Positions 52,949 to 60,012 of a DNA stretch of 64,000 nucleotides are shown one piece after another. Source of the stretch: Runella sp. MFBS21 (GTDB lineage: Bacteria; Bacteroidota; Bacteroidia; Cytophagales; Spirosomataceae); the NCBI RefSeq assembly GCF_029433105.1, contig NZ_JARNTW010000020.1, positions 60,649-124,648 of the forward strand, given 5' to 3'. The translations under genes were made by a program, and so were the position numbers. Each line of letters opens with the position of its first letter. Positions within the stretch are counted from its first letter, which is position 1. The notes below the pieces were generated by a model that saw only the letters and a program-made list of their open reading frames with translations, was not told where the DNA came from and made no database searches.

Positions 52949-54567
52949 CACAGGATTTTACGGCACAAACGAAACAATTGATCGACAACCTGAAAGGCGT
53001 TTGTACCTCGTACGGATTGGGAAACGACGGCAATGAGTTTAAAATCATTACCCAAGTGTTTCTCTATAAATTTATGAACGATAAGTTCGCGTATGAACTG
53101 AAAGCGTTGGTGCCGGCATTGCAACAGGCCGAGAGTTGGGAAAAGGAAATCGCCGACTACACCGAAGAAGACTACGAAATGCTGCTGCTCCGGATGAATC
53201 CCGACAGCGCCAAACTCAAACGGGATCATTTTCTGTCTACCCTTTTTAACCGTCAGGATCAGGAAGAATTTGCAAAGTTTTTTGACGATACCCTGCGCGA
53301 CATCGCCATTTTTAACAACGAAATCTTCTCGGTCAAAACGGGTACCGGGGCCAAGATCACGCTGTTTGACGAGCTGAGCAATTACATCACCGACAGCTCA
53401 CAGCGGGACAGCTTTTGCAAAGCCCTCGTAAATCAGTTGGTCAACTTCAATTTTGATAAGATCTTCGATCAAAAATTCGACTTTTTCTCCACCATCTTTG
53501 AGTACCTCATCAAGGACTACAACAAAGACGGCGGCGGTAAGTACGCCGAATATTACACGCCTCACGCCGTGGCCAAGATCATGGCGTCTATATTGGTCGA
53601 CAGCCCCGTGAGCAACGTTACCTGTTATGACCCCTCGGCGGGCTCGGGTACGCTGCTGATGAATTTGGCCCACGCCATCGGCGAAGACCGCTGTACCATT
53701 TACTCGCAGGATATTTCACAAAAATCGTCGAGTATGCTGCGCCTCAACCTGATCCTGAACAATTTGGTGCATTCCATTCAAAACATCATTCAGGGAAATA
53801 CCTTGCGGAACCCTTACCATAAGGTGGGCGAAAAGCTGATGACCTTTGATTACATCGTTTCCAATCCGCCCTTTAAATTGGATTTCAGCGATTATGTGGA
53901 AGACCTGAACACCAAACAAAACAGCGAGCGCTTTTTTGCGGGGTTCCCCAACGTGCCCAACAAAGACAAGGATAAGATGGCCATCTATCCCCTCTTTATT
54001 CAGCACATTATGTACACGTTGGCTCCCAAAGGCAGGGCCGCGATTGTGGTACCGACGGGCTTTATTACGGCCCAAAGCGGCATTGAAAAGCGCATCCGCG
54101 AGCGCTTGGTGGAGCAAAAAATGCTCCGGGGCGTGGTTTCGATGCCCAGCAATATCTTTGCCACCACGGGTACCAACGTTTCCATTTTGTTTATTGACAA
54201 AGCCAACTCCAAAGGCGACATTGTGCTGATGGATGCCTCCAAGCTCGGCACTACCGTAAAAGACGGCAAGAACCAAAAAACATTATTGTCAGAAGACGAA
54301 GAGCAACTGGTTATTGAAACCTTTAACAAGCACGAAGCCAAAGAAGATTTTACGGTAGTAGTAAGCTACGAGCAGATTAAGGAAAAGAACTACAGCTTTA
54401 GTGCAGGACAATATTTTGAGGTGAAGATTGAATACACCGACATAACACCTACGGAATTTGAAGCCAAGATGAACAGTTTTAAAACCAATTTAGATAGCCT
54501 TTTTGCCGAATCAAAAACTTTGGAAAAGGAAATTCAGAAACAATTAAATGGGCTGAAGTATGAATAA
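52942..54567 (+). CDS. hsdM: Type I restriction enzyme M subunit (N6-adenine methylase)
   Basis: This is a 541-residue HsdM. The HsdM N-terminal helical domain (about 10-150) is followed by the SAM-binding motif DPSAGSGTLLMN at about 230-241 and catalytic NPPF at about 306-309, the adenine methylase motif IV. The end is a coiled-coil tail that joins HsdS. Two HsdM with one HsdS methylate adenine in the target. The segment is more GC-rich than hsdS next to it, a sign of different origin or mosaic assembly. It overlaps hsdS by 8 bp. Confidence 0.96.
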   Translation: MVTQDFTAQTKQLIDNLKGVCTSYGLGNDGNEFKIITQVFLYKFMNDKFAYELKALVPALQQAESWEKEIADYTEEDYEMLLLRMNPDSAKLKRDHFLSTLFNRQDQEEFAKFFDDTLRDIAIFNNEIFSVKTGTGAKITLFDELSNYITDSSQRDSFCKALVNQLVNFNFDKIFDQKFDFFSTIFEYLIKDYNKDGGGKYAEYYTPHAVAKIMASILVDSPVSNVTCYDPSAGSGTLLMNLAHAIGEDRCTIYSQDISQKSSSMLRLNLILNNLVHSIQNIIQGNTLRNPYHKVGEKLMTFDYIVSNPPFKLDFSDYVEDLNTKQNSERFFAGFPNVPNKDKDKMAIYPLFIQHIMYTLAPKGRAAIVVPTGFITAQSGIEKRIRERLVEQKMLRGVVSMPSNIFATTGTNVSILFIDKANSKGDIVLMDASKLGTTVKDGKNQKTLLSEDEEQLVIETFNKHEAKEDFTVVVSYEQIKEKNYSFSAGQYFEVKIEYTDITPTEFEAKMNSFKTNLDSLFAESKTLEKEIQKQLNGLKYE

Positions 54568-55771
54568 ATATTTTAACGAAATTAAGTTAGGGGAATTAAC
54601 AGAAATTATTGCTGGGGGAGATAAACCAAAAAATTTTAGTGAAAAGAAGACTGCCTTTAACACAGTTCCAGTATTTGCAAACGCAGAAGGAAATAATGGC
54701 TTACAGGGGTATACGGATCTCCCAAGAATAATTGAACCAGCAGTAACAATCTCAGCCAGAGGTTCTAAAGTAGGTTTTGCAGCATTAAGAAAAGAACCAT
54801 TTTTTCCAATAGTTAGGTTGCTTACATTGATTCCCCAAAAGGATAAATTAGATGTGGATTATCTGTTTTACAATCTTAAATTAAACAGACAAAATGGCAC
54901 TGGTTCGGGTCAACCTCAAATAACGATTCCTGAAATCTCAGAAAAAATCATATCGGTTCCTCCTTTGATAGTGCAACAAAAAGTTGCTTCCGTTCTTTCC
55001 ACCTTAGACGCCAAAATAGAACTCAACAACCGCATCAATGCGGAGTTAGAAGCGATGGCCAAAACACTGTATGATTATTGGTTTGTGCAGTTTGACTTTC
55101 CCAACGAAGAAGGAAAACCCTACAAAAGCAGTGGCGGTACAATGGTTTGGAATGAGGGGTTGAAGAGAGAGATACCGGAGGGATGGGAGGTTGTCGAGCT
55201 TGTTGGTATTACTACTTTATTAGTGAGAGGTATTTCGCCAACATATATAGAGAATGATGGTATCCCTGTTTTGAATCAAAAATGTATACGAAATAAAACA
55301 ATAGATTTTTCCTTCGCCCGAAGACATCATCATGTGATAAAAAGCGCAGAAGCTAAATTAATTCAAATTGGTGATATTCTTGTAAATTCTACTGGTGTTG
55401 GTACACTCGGAAGAGTTGCAATTGTAAAAAGATTGGACGAGTCGCTTACAACAGTCGATTCTCATGTAACTATTGTACGAATAAATAAAGACAGAGCTAA
55501 TCAGCTATATATTGGATATTCCCTGACAGAAAAGCAAAGCGATATTGAACAGTTAGGCGAGGGCTCAACAGGGCAAACTGAATTAAGTAGGAGTAATTTA
55601 GAAAAACTAAAACTCATCTTACCTCCTATTAAATTACAGGAAACTTTTGAAAAAATAATTGAACCTCAATTTCAAAAGATAGCCTTAAACGAAAAAGAAA
55701 ACCAACAACTTGCGGAGCTTCGTGATTGGCTGTTGCCGATGCTGATGAACGGGCAGGTGAAGGTGCAGTAG
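54560..55771 (+). CDS. hsdS: Type I restriction enzyme S subunit
   Basis: This is a 403-residue specificity subunit with two target recognition domains. The first (about 1-145) and second (about 205-360) are unlike each other and define the two halves of the DNA target. Each is followed by a conserved spacer: KVASVLSTLDAKIELNNRINAELEAMAKTLYDYW and, shorter, EKENQQLAELRDWLLPMLMNGQVKV at the end. The GC content drops sharply relative to hsdM in both recognition domains, as expected for domains exchanged by recombination. It overlaps hsdM by 8 bp. The recognised sequence cannot be predicted here. Confidence 0.94.
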   Translation: MNKYFNEIKLGELTEIIAGGDKPKNFSEKKTAFNTVPVFANAEGNNGLQGYTDLPRIIEPAVTISARGSKVGFAALRKEPFFPIVRLLTLIPQKDKLDVDYLFYNLKLNRQNGTGSGQPQITIPEISEKIISVPPLIVQQKVASVLSTLDAKIELNNRINAELEAMAKTLYDYWFVQFDFPNEEGKPYKSSGGTMVWNEGLKREIPEGWEVVELVGITTLLVRGISPTYIENDGIPVLNQKCIRNKTIDFSFARRHHHVIKSAEAKLIQIGDILVNSTGVGTLGRVAIVKRLDESLTTVDSHVTIVRINKDRANQLYIGYSLTEKQSDIEQLGEGSTGQTELSRSNLEKLKLILPPIKLQETFEKIIEPQFQKIALNEKENQQLAELRDWLLPMLMNGQVKVQ

Positions 55772-55800
55772 GGAGGAACAATAATAAAAACCGGGCACGT

Positions 55801-56676
55801 ATGGCAGAGCAATTATCTCTTTTTTTTAAAGAAACCACCTCTACAATAGACAATAAAGAAGAAAAGGTAAAGGCATTGGATGAGCTTTTTGCCCAAAGTG
55901 CCCGGTATCAGAATAGCGCGGAGTTTTTAGCGTTACTGGAGTTCATCAACCGATTTCCCGGTCTTTCTCCGTACAATGCATTTCTGGTAAACATGCAGGA
56001 CAGCGCAGCTTCTATTGTTTTATCACCACATCGTTGGAAAAAATACGGCAGGCAAGTAAAGCGATACGCTCGGCCGTTTATCATTTTAGTGCCTTTTGGA
56101 CCGGTAGAATTCGTCTACGATATATCAGATACTGAACCCATTAACGGAGAGGAAGATAACATCCCTCAGGAACTGACGAATCCATACGAAACAAAGGGGT
56201 ATTTAGACCCGAGCATATTTCATACTACCTGTCATAATGCCGATAAAGAAGGGATTACATGTGGCGATTATAAGATGCAGAGGGCATCGGCGGGCTATGT
56301 AATGACTCAAACTCAGGATAAATTTTTAATAAATATTAATACTGAATATGAAATTAATGAAAAGTACTCTACGCTGGTTCATGAATTAGCACATGTTTAT
56401 TGCGGGCATCTAGGCAGGAATAAAAAAAGTTGGTGGGAAAGTAGAAAGAACCTTTCGAACGAGTCTAAAGAGTTTGAGGCTGAGTCAGTTTCCTTTCTGG
56501 TTTGCAAACGACATGGGCTTACCACAACCTCACATCAATATCTTTCAGACTACGTAAGCAAAAATAATACGCTGCCTCCCGTTAGTCTGGAAACCATTCT
56601 TACAGTATCAAATCATATTGAAAAAATGGGGTTGAAGGGCTTTAAGGTGAAAGGGGGAGCAGGGGTTAAAATCTAA
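55801..56676 (+). CDS. ImmA/IrrE-type metallopeptidase with ArdC-like N-terminus
   Basis: This is a 291-residue protein starting at the ATG at 55801, 29 bp after hsdS (the frame is open further up inside hsdS). The C-terminal half has zinc motif HELAH at about 193-197 and a third ligand in FEAESVSFLV at about 226. The N-terminal region, with FINRFPGLSPYNAFLVNMQD and a following sheet, resembles the ArdC-type ssDNA-binding fold. ImmA/IrrE peptidases cut repressors to release phage or stress genes, while ArdC proteins are anti-restriction factors. Such proteins occur regularly behind hsdS in type I loci; the target is unknown. Confidence 0.82.
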   Translation: MAEQLSLFFKETTSTIDNKEEKVKALDELFAQSARYQNSAEFLALLEFINRFPGLSPYNAFLVNMQDSAASIVLSPHRWKKYGRQVKRYARPFIILVPFGPVEFVYDISDTEPINGEEDNIPQELTNPYETKGYLDPSIFHTTCHNADKEGITCGDYKMQRASAGYVMTQTQDKFLININTEYEINEKYSTLVHELAHVYCGHLGRNKKSWWESRKNLSNESKEFEAESVSFLVCKRHGLTTTSHQYLSDYVSKNNTLPPVSLETILTVSNHIEKMGLKGFKVKGGAGVKI

Positions 56677-56755
56677 TCGAATACTAAACCTATGCCTGTG
56701 CAATTAACATTCCGAGTTAAGAAAGAATGGATTTATAACCAATTTATTATGAGTT

Positions 56756-58756
56756 CTATTCCTTAATCTCCTCACCATCTTTTATTTTATTTTGTCGTTC
56801 AGTAATTAGTCTTCTATATTCATCAGGGTTTGATTCCATGAGCTTATCTAAATTACTTTCGATTAGTTTGTTTAATTCCTCTGGATTTAGAGTTATCAAG
56901 TCAGAATTGAGTTTATCCCTACGTTTTTTTATATCATCCATATATTTCCCCTTTTCAACAGACGCCTTCGATTGTAAAATATTAAGGTTAGACTTTTCAT
57001 AATCGTAATTGAGTAATGTTTTTAATTCATCTTTATAAGCCATGAAAGGCTCAAATAGGTTATGATAAGCACGACCAATTGCGCCAATGAACAATATAAG
57101 TTTAGGCTTATGCACTTCGACTCCTGAAATCAAAATTTGATTGACTGAAATACCAGGATAAGGGTCAATGTAAAAAATTTGTTTAATGCCAAGTTGATAT
57201 GCTTTTTTAGAGCAAAGTTCACATGGTGACGCAGATGTAAATAAAAAGCCTTTAGTTAAGCCTTCTCCACCATATTTAGCGATTTGGAGCATTGCATTCT
57301 CCTCTGCATGAAGAGATCTTGTATGGACTTGGTTTTTTTCATGTTCTAAACAGTTTTGTCCTTCTTTAAAACAAAATGAAACATTCCGACCTTTTAATCT
57401 ACTTTTATCTATTGATTTATAAGCAGTTTTAAGTAATTGTTTGATTTCACTCGTTTTTTCATATTCACTAAATGCTTCAGGGTCTGAATTATGTAATAAG
57501 TCATCTACATTTCTCAGAAGGCAGGGAGTTTGGCCTTCAGGAGTATTATTCCAGCCAATAGATTTTATAGAAAATCTATCATCTGTAACAACAGCCCCTA
57601 CTTGTCGAGATATGCAGCCAGAATTATATTTTGCTGTATAAGCAATTTGCATACATCGTTCTTGTGGAGTAGGGGTAATTATGCCGGGTTGAAATATAAG
57701 AGCTAAATATCTAACCACATCTTTTTTAATTGTTGTATAAGTATCTCCTTTCTCTTTATCATTTGGGTTATATAAATAAATATCTGAAACTTGAATGCAT
57801 GTCTTTATATCTTGAACATAAAAAGTTTCTTCTGTTTTTAAATTTCTATTATACTCATTGTCGATGCTTTTTAATTCTTCTGCATTATATTCACTTGATA
57901 ATCTTTTTTCCCTATGTTCGTTTTCAGTATTGACTGCAAAAAGATAAAAAGCTGAAAATCTTTCTTTAAAATACCTTGCTTCCATTGAATTTCTAATTGA
58001 GTCAATCACAATATGGGCAGACTTTTCATTATGCTCTCTAAAAATTTTAATTAACTGATTTGTAACCTCAGCAATGATATATGAATTTTTAGGTAAAAAA
58101 GTACTACTATCTAAAGGGTTACCAGTCTTACGAATATTATCACCAAATAATTGAAAAGGAGTAGGTCGCGTTTTTGATTTAAGTTTACTAAACTCTGTTT
58201 TGAGTGCCCCTGTAAATGCAGAAAGTTCTTTATTTATAAAAAACAAATCATTGACTTCTTTTTTTATTCGGCTACTAGATTTTTCATCCTCACCCTTCTT
58301 TATTTCATAAACTGGTGACTCTTTTGTAATTTCAAATAGTTGCTCTATTTTTTTTTGTAAACTATTGAAGTTGTATTCTATATTTTTTTTTATTTGATTA
58401 ATAACACTGGCGGCATTAATAATATCATCTTTATATGAATTTAAGAGAAAATGAGTCAAAGCTTCTAGGTCTTTAAGACATAGAGTCATCGTGATAATAT
58501 CTGAAGCTCTTATTAATGTAAATTGTTTCCAATTTTTCTCTAAATAATTATAGACAATTCTATACTTACGTTCTTCATTAGATTTAAATTCAGTAGTTAT
58601 AGGTTTGGGAAAGTTACAGTCATCAAAACTTTTATGGCAGAGCATTGTTGCAACAGTTGAACATCCAGAGCCTAGCCTTCCAGTTAGCCCTATGATTAAA
58701 AATTTATTTCTAAGCTGATATAAAGCGTCAAGATCATTAGGTGTCATAGAATTCAT
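56756..58756 (-). CDS. Anti-phage dCTP deaminase-type protein (P-loop plus deaminase)
   Basis: This is a 666-residue protein on the strand opposite to the R-M operon. A P-loop NTPase-like N-terminus has GLTGRLGSGCST at about 23-34. A cytidine/deoxycytidylate deaminase domain lies at about 365-545, with the zinc ligands HAEEN at about 483-487 and PCELC at about 511-515. A charged helical tail follows. This two-domain layout matches phage-defence dCTP deaminases, which remove dCTP during infection and starve phage DNA synthesis. The fit is by architecture and motifs; activity is inferred. The gene is A/T-rich and has its own short upstream region, so it is a separate defence unit. Confidence 0.8.
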   Translation of the reverse strand: MNSMTPNDLDALYQLRNKFLIIGLTGRLGSGCSTVATMLCHKSFDDCNFPKPITTEFKSNEERKYRIVYNYLEKNWKQFTLIRASDIITMTLCLKDLEALTHFLLNSYKDDIINAASVINQIKKNIEYNFNSLQKKIEQLFEITKESPVYEIKKGEDEKSSSRIKKEVNDLFFINKELSAFTGALKTEFSKLKSKTRPTPFQLFGDNIRKTGNPLDSSTFLPKNSYIIAEVTNQLIKIFREHNEKSAHIVIDSIRNSMEARYFKERFSAFYLFAVNTENEHREKRLSSEYNAEELKSIDNEYNRNLKTEETFYVQDIKTCIQVSDIYLYNPNDKEKGDTYTTIKKDVVRYLALIFQPGIITPTPQERCMQIAYTAKYNSGCISRQVGAVVTDDRFSIKSIGWNNTPEGQTPCLLRNVDDLLHNSDPEAFSEYEKTSEIKQLLKTAYKSIDKSRLKGRNVSFCFKEGQNCLEHEKNQVHTRSLHAEENAMLQIAKYGGEGLTKGFLFTSASPCELCSKKAYQLGIKQIFYIDPYPGISVNQILISGVEVHKPKLILFIGAIGRAYHNLFEPFMAYKDELKTLLNYDYEKSNLNILQSKASVEKGKYMDDIKKRRDKLNSDLITLNPEELNKLIESNLDKLMESNPDEYRRLITERQNKIKDGEEIKE

Positions 58757-59075
58757 ATTTATAAAGATTTAGAATGTTTTTTTACTTGAAAAAAGCATAA
58801 AGGTTGTGGATGTAGCCGATTATCCCAATAAATTTATCAGAAAGGATACATCGCTGCTTTTTATGAAAAATTTATTAGAGATACTGTATGTGTTGAGAAA
58901 AAGCAAATATAGAAAAAAATGGGCAAGGAGATACTTAAATTTATCGAGTGGCTTTTGGCTCTTTTGCGCCCCAATTTATTAGATACATCTGCACGTAATT
59001 GGACACTTTTGATACCCAGTATGATACCCAAACTCAAAAACAAGGCTAACTGATTGATAATCAGTTCTAATTTTT
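58757..59075. other. Right-end non-coding stretch of the element
   Basis: This holds the upstream region of the deaminase gene and, near 59009-59030, arm-type repeats. A plus-strand frame open from about 58799 to 58980 (phrases VVDVADYPNKF and KKWARRYLNLSSGF) could be a gene remnant. ACTGATT and AATCAGT form a 17-base palindrome at 59049-59065 next to the attachment repeat. Confidence 0.45.
59009..59030 (+). promoter_or_regulatory. Candidate integrase arm-type sites (right)
   Basis: TTGATACCC at 59009-59017 and TGATACCCA at 59022-59030 repeat the word found beside attL at 38410-38428 and 38562-38580. They lie 46 bases inside attR. Confidence 0.45.
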
Positions 59076-59122
59076 AGTCCCGTCCGGACCGCTAGGAAGC
59101 TCAGAGAAATCTGGGCTTTTTT
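59076..59122 (+). repeat. attR: second copy of the 47-bp repeat
   Basis: The sequence equals 38301-38347. The sequence to the left (element side) differs from the tRNA, so no functional tRNA is formed here. It marks the right border of the element. Confidence 0.85.
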
Positions 59123-59203
59123 GTTTTATACTGTTTTAAAATATGCCTGTCACGTATGGAGTTGCGGCGGTGCGACGTTTCGCTTCGAGTCCCGTCCGGA
59201 CCG
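59123..59203 (+). pseudogene. Broken 3' half of a tRNA-Asp
   Basis: ATATGCCTGTCACGTATGGAG matches the tRNA-Asp anticodon arm with a few changes. It is followed by a disturbed T arm with about ten extra bases and then the normal TTCGAG and acceptor end at 59184-59203. No cloverleaf can form. It is the tRNA part of a further integration event. Confidence 0.65.
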
Positions 59204-59234
59204 CTAGGAAGCTCAGAGAAATCTGGGCTTTTTT
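59188..59234 (+). repeat. Third copy of the 47-bp attachment repeat
   Basis: Same sequence as attL, only 65 bases after attR. What follows to about 59690 is nearly identical to the left end of the main element, so this is the attL of a second, decayed element in tandem. Confidence 0.8.
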
Positions 59235-59511
59235 TGTTTTTATGGCCTTTTCGACGCTGTAAAGGCACCTTTTTAGCTTTGGTCGCTTGTTTTATTTTGA
59301 TACTTTTTTGATACCGTCTGTGGCTGCCTGCTGGTTTTTCCCTTTTGATGAGCAAAAAATCAAATGAGAATAAGAGTCGTAAAATTTTTTTTGACATAAG
59401 TCAGGGTAGGATTTTTTACGATGTTTTACCAAATCATAACAGATTTTTTGATACCTGTTTTTCTTAGCTTTCAAACTTTATGTTTGTGCACATTTTAAAG
59501 CCAAACATACA

Positions 59512-59742
59512 ATGAAAGTTAAGTACCAACTTGTGTTTGATCGTAAACAAGAAGTATCAAAAAAAGGCCGTGCATTGGTCCAAATTCAGGCTTACTTAAA
59601 TGGTGAACGCCGTTATTTCTCCACTAAGATTCATCTGATGGCCAAAGAGTGGGATAAAAATAGCGCACCCAAAGACCCTTTGGCTAAAGCTACTCTTGTT
59701 ACACATCAAAACATGGTGTTCTTTTGAGGAGAAGGAGATTGA
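59512..59742 (+). pseudogene. Truncated copy of the element integrase
   Basis: The first 58 codons are nearly identical to the intact integrase at 38637. A 3-base deletion, then a deletion of about 186 bases (rejoining at LAKATLVTH), then a 12-base deletion plus a frameshift bring a stop at 59727; weak match continues to 59742. The catalytic domain is missing. The upstream 300 bases are also copied, with one arm-type repeat lost. Confidence 0.85.
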
Positions 59743-59819
59743 GAATGCTGGGTTTTCCTGCACACAAAAGTCTCTTGAATTTTGTATGCTCTGGACAAGC
59801 CCAAAAGCAAAAACACCGT

Positions 59820-59940
59820 ATGTATGATACGGATTTTAAGAAAAAAGTTCTGAAAATGGTAAATTCTGATTGAAGTGTATCGGAAGTGGCCACAACAATG
59901 GGCATGGAAGAGCAATCTGCAATAGGCACTAAGTTTGTTT
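59820..59940 (+). pseudogene. IS3-type transposase orfA relic
   Basis: From the ATG at 59820 the frame reads MYDTDFKKKVLKMVNSD, a TGA stop, then SVSEVATTMGMEEQSAI. This is the classical N-terminal helix-turn-helix of IS3-family OrfA, interrupted by one stop and cut off after about 40 codons. No orfB or terminal repeats are seen. The rest of the 59743-60012 gap holds nothing recognisable. Confidence 0.65.
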
Positions 59941-60012
59941 AATTGAAATTTGAACCTATTGCAGACGAATTTTTAAAAGTAATAAGATGCAATGAACTCT
60001 CTCCAGTTACAC

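Larger units (their letters stand above)
38301..59122 (+). mobile_element. Integrated island at tRNA-Asp carrying a replication module and defence genes
   Basis: The element is bounded by the 47-bp repeats at 38301 and 59076. From left it holds a tyrosine integrase, an unknown protein, an excisionase-like HTH protein, a primase/helicase, a cluster of GTTGTA repeats and an RHH membrane protein; then cargo: a three-gene unknown cassette, decayed genes, a GIY-YIG and type I R-M operon with an ImmA-like peptidase, and an anti-phage deaminase. No relaxase, coupling protein, type IV secretion, capsid or terminase genes are present. This fits a phage satellite or a mobilisable island better than an ICE or prophage. 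Exact crossover bases within the repeat are not resolvable. Confidence 0.8.

Noticed and set aside
51404..54276. Long minus-strand open frames opposite hsdR and hsdM
   Set aside because: They are shadows: the plus-strand proteins are clear type I subunits and the antisense translations show no domain pattern.
58861..59043. 60-codon minus-strand frame near the right end of the element
   Set aside because: No domain pattern, and it overlaps the arm-type repeats; the plus-strand remnant looks more protein-like.
38301..59122. Prophage or integrative conjugative element
   Set aside because: No terminase, capsid, tail, relaxase or type IV secretion genes are found in about 21 kb.
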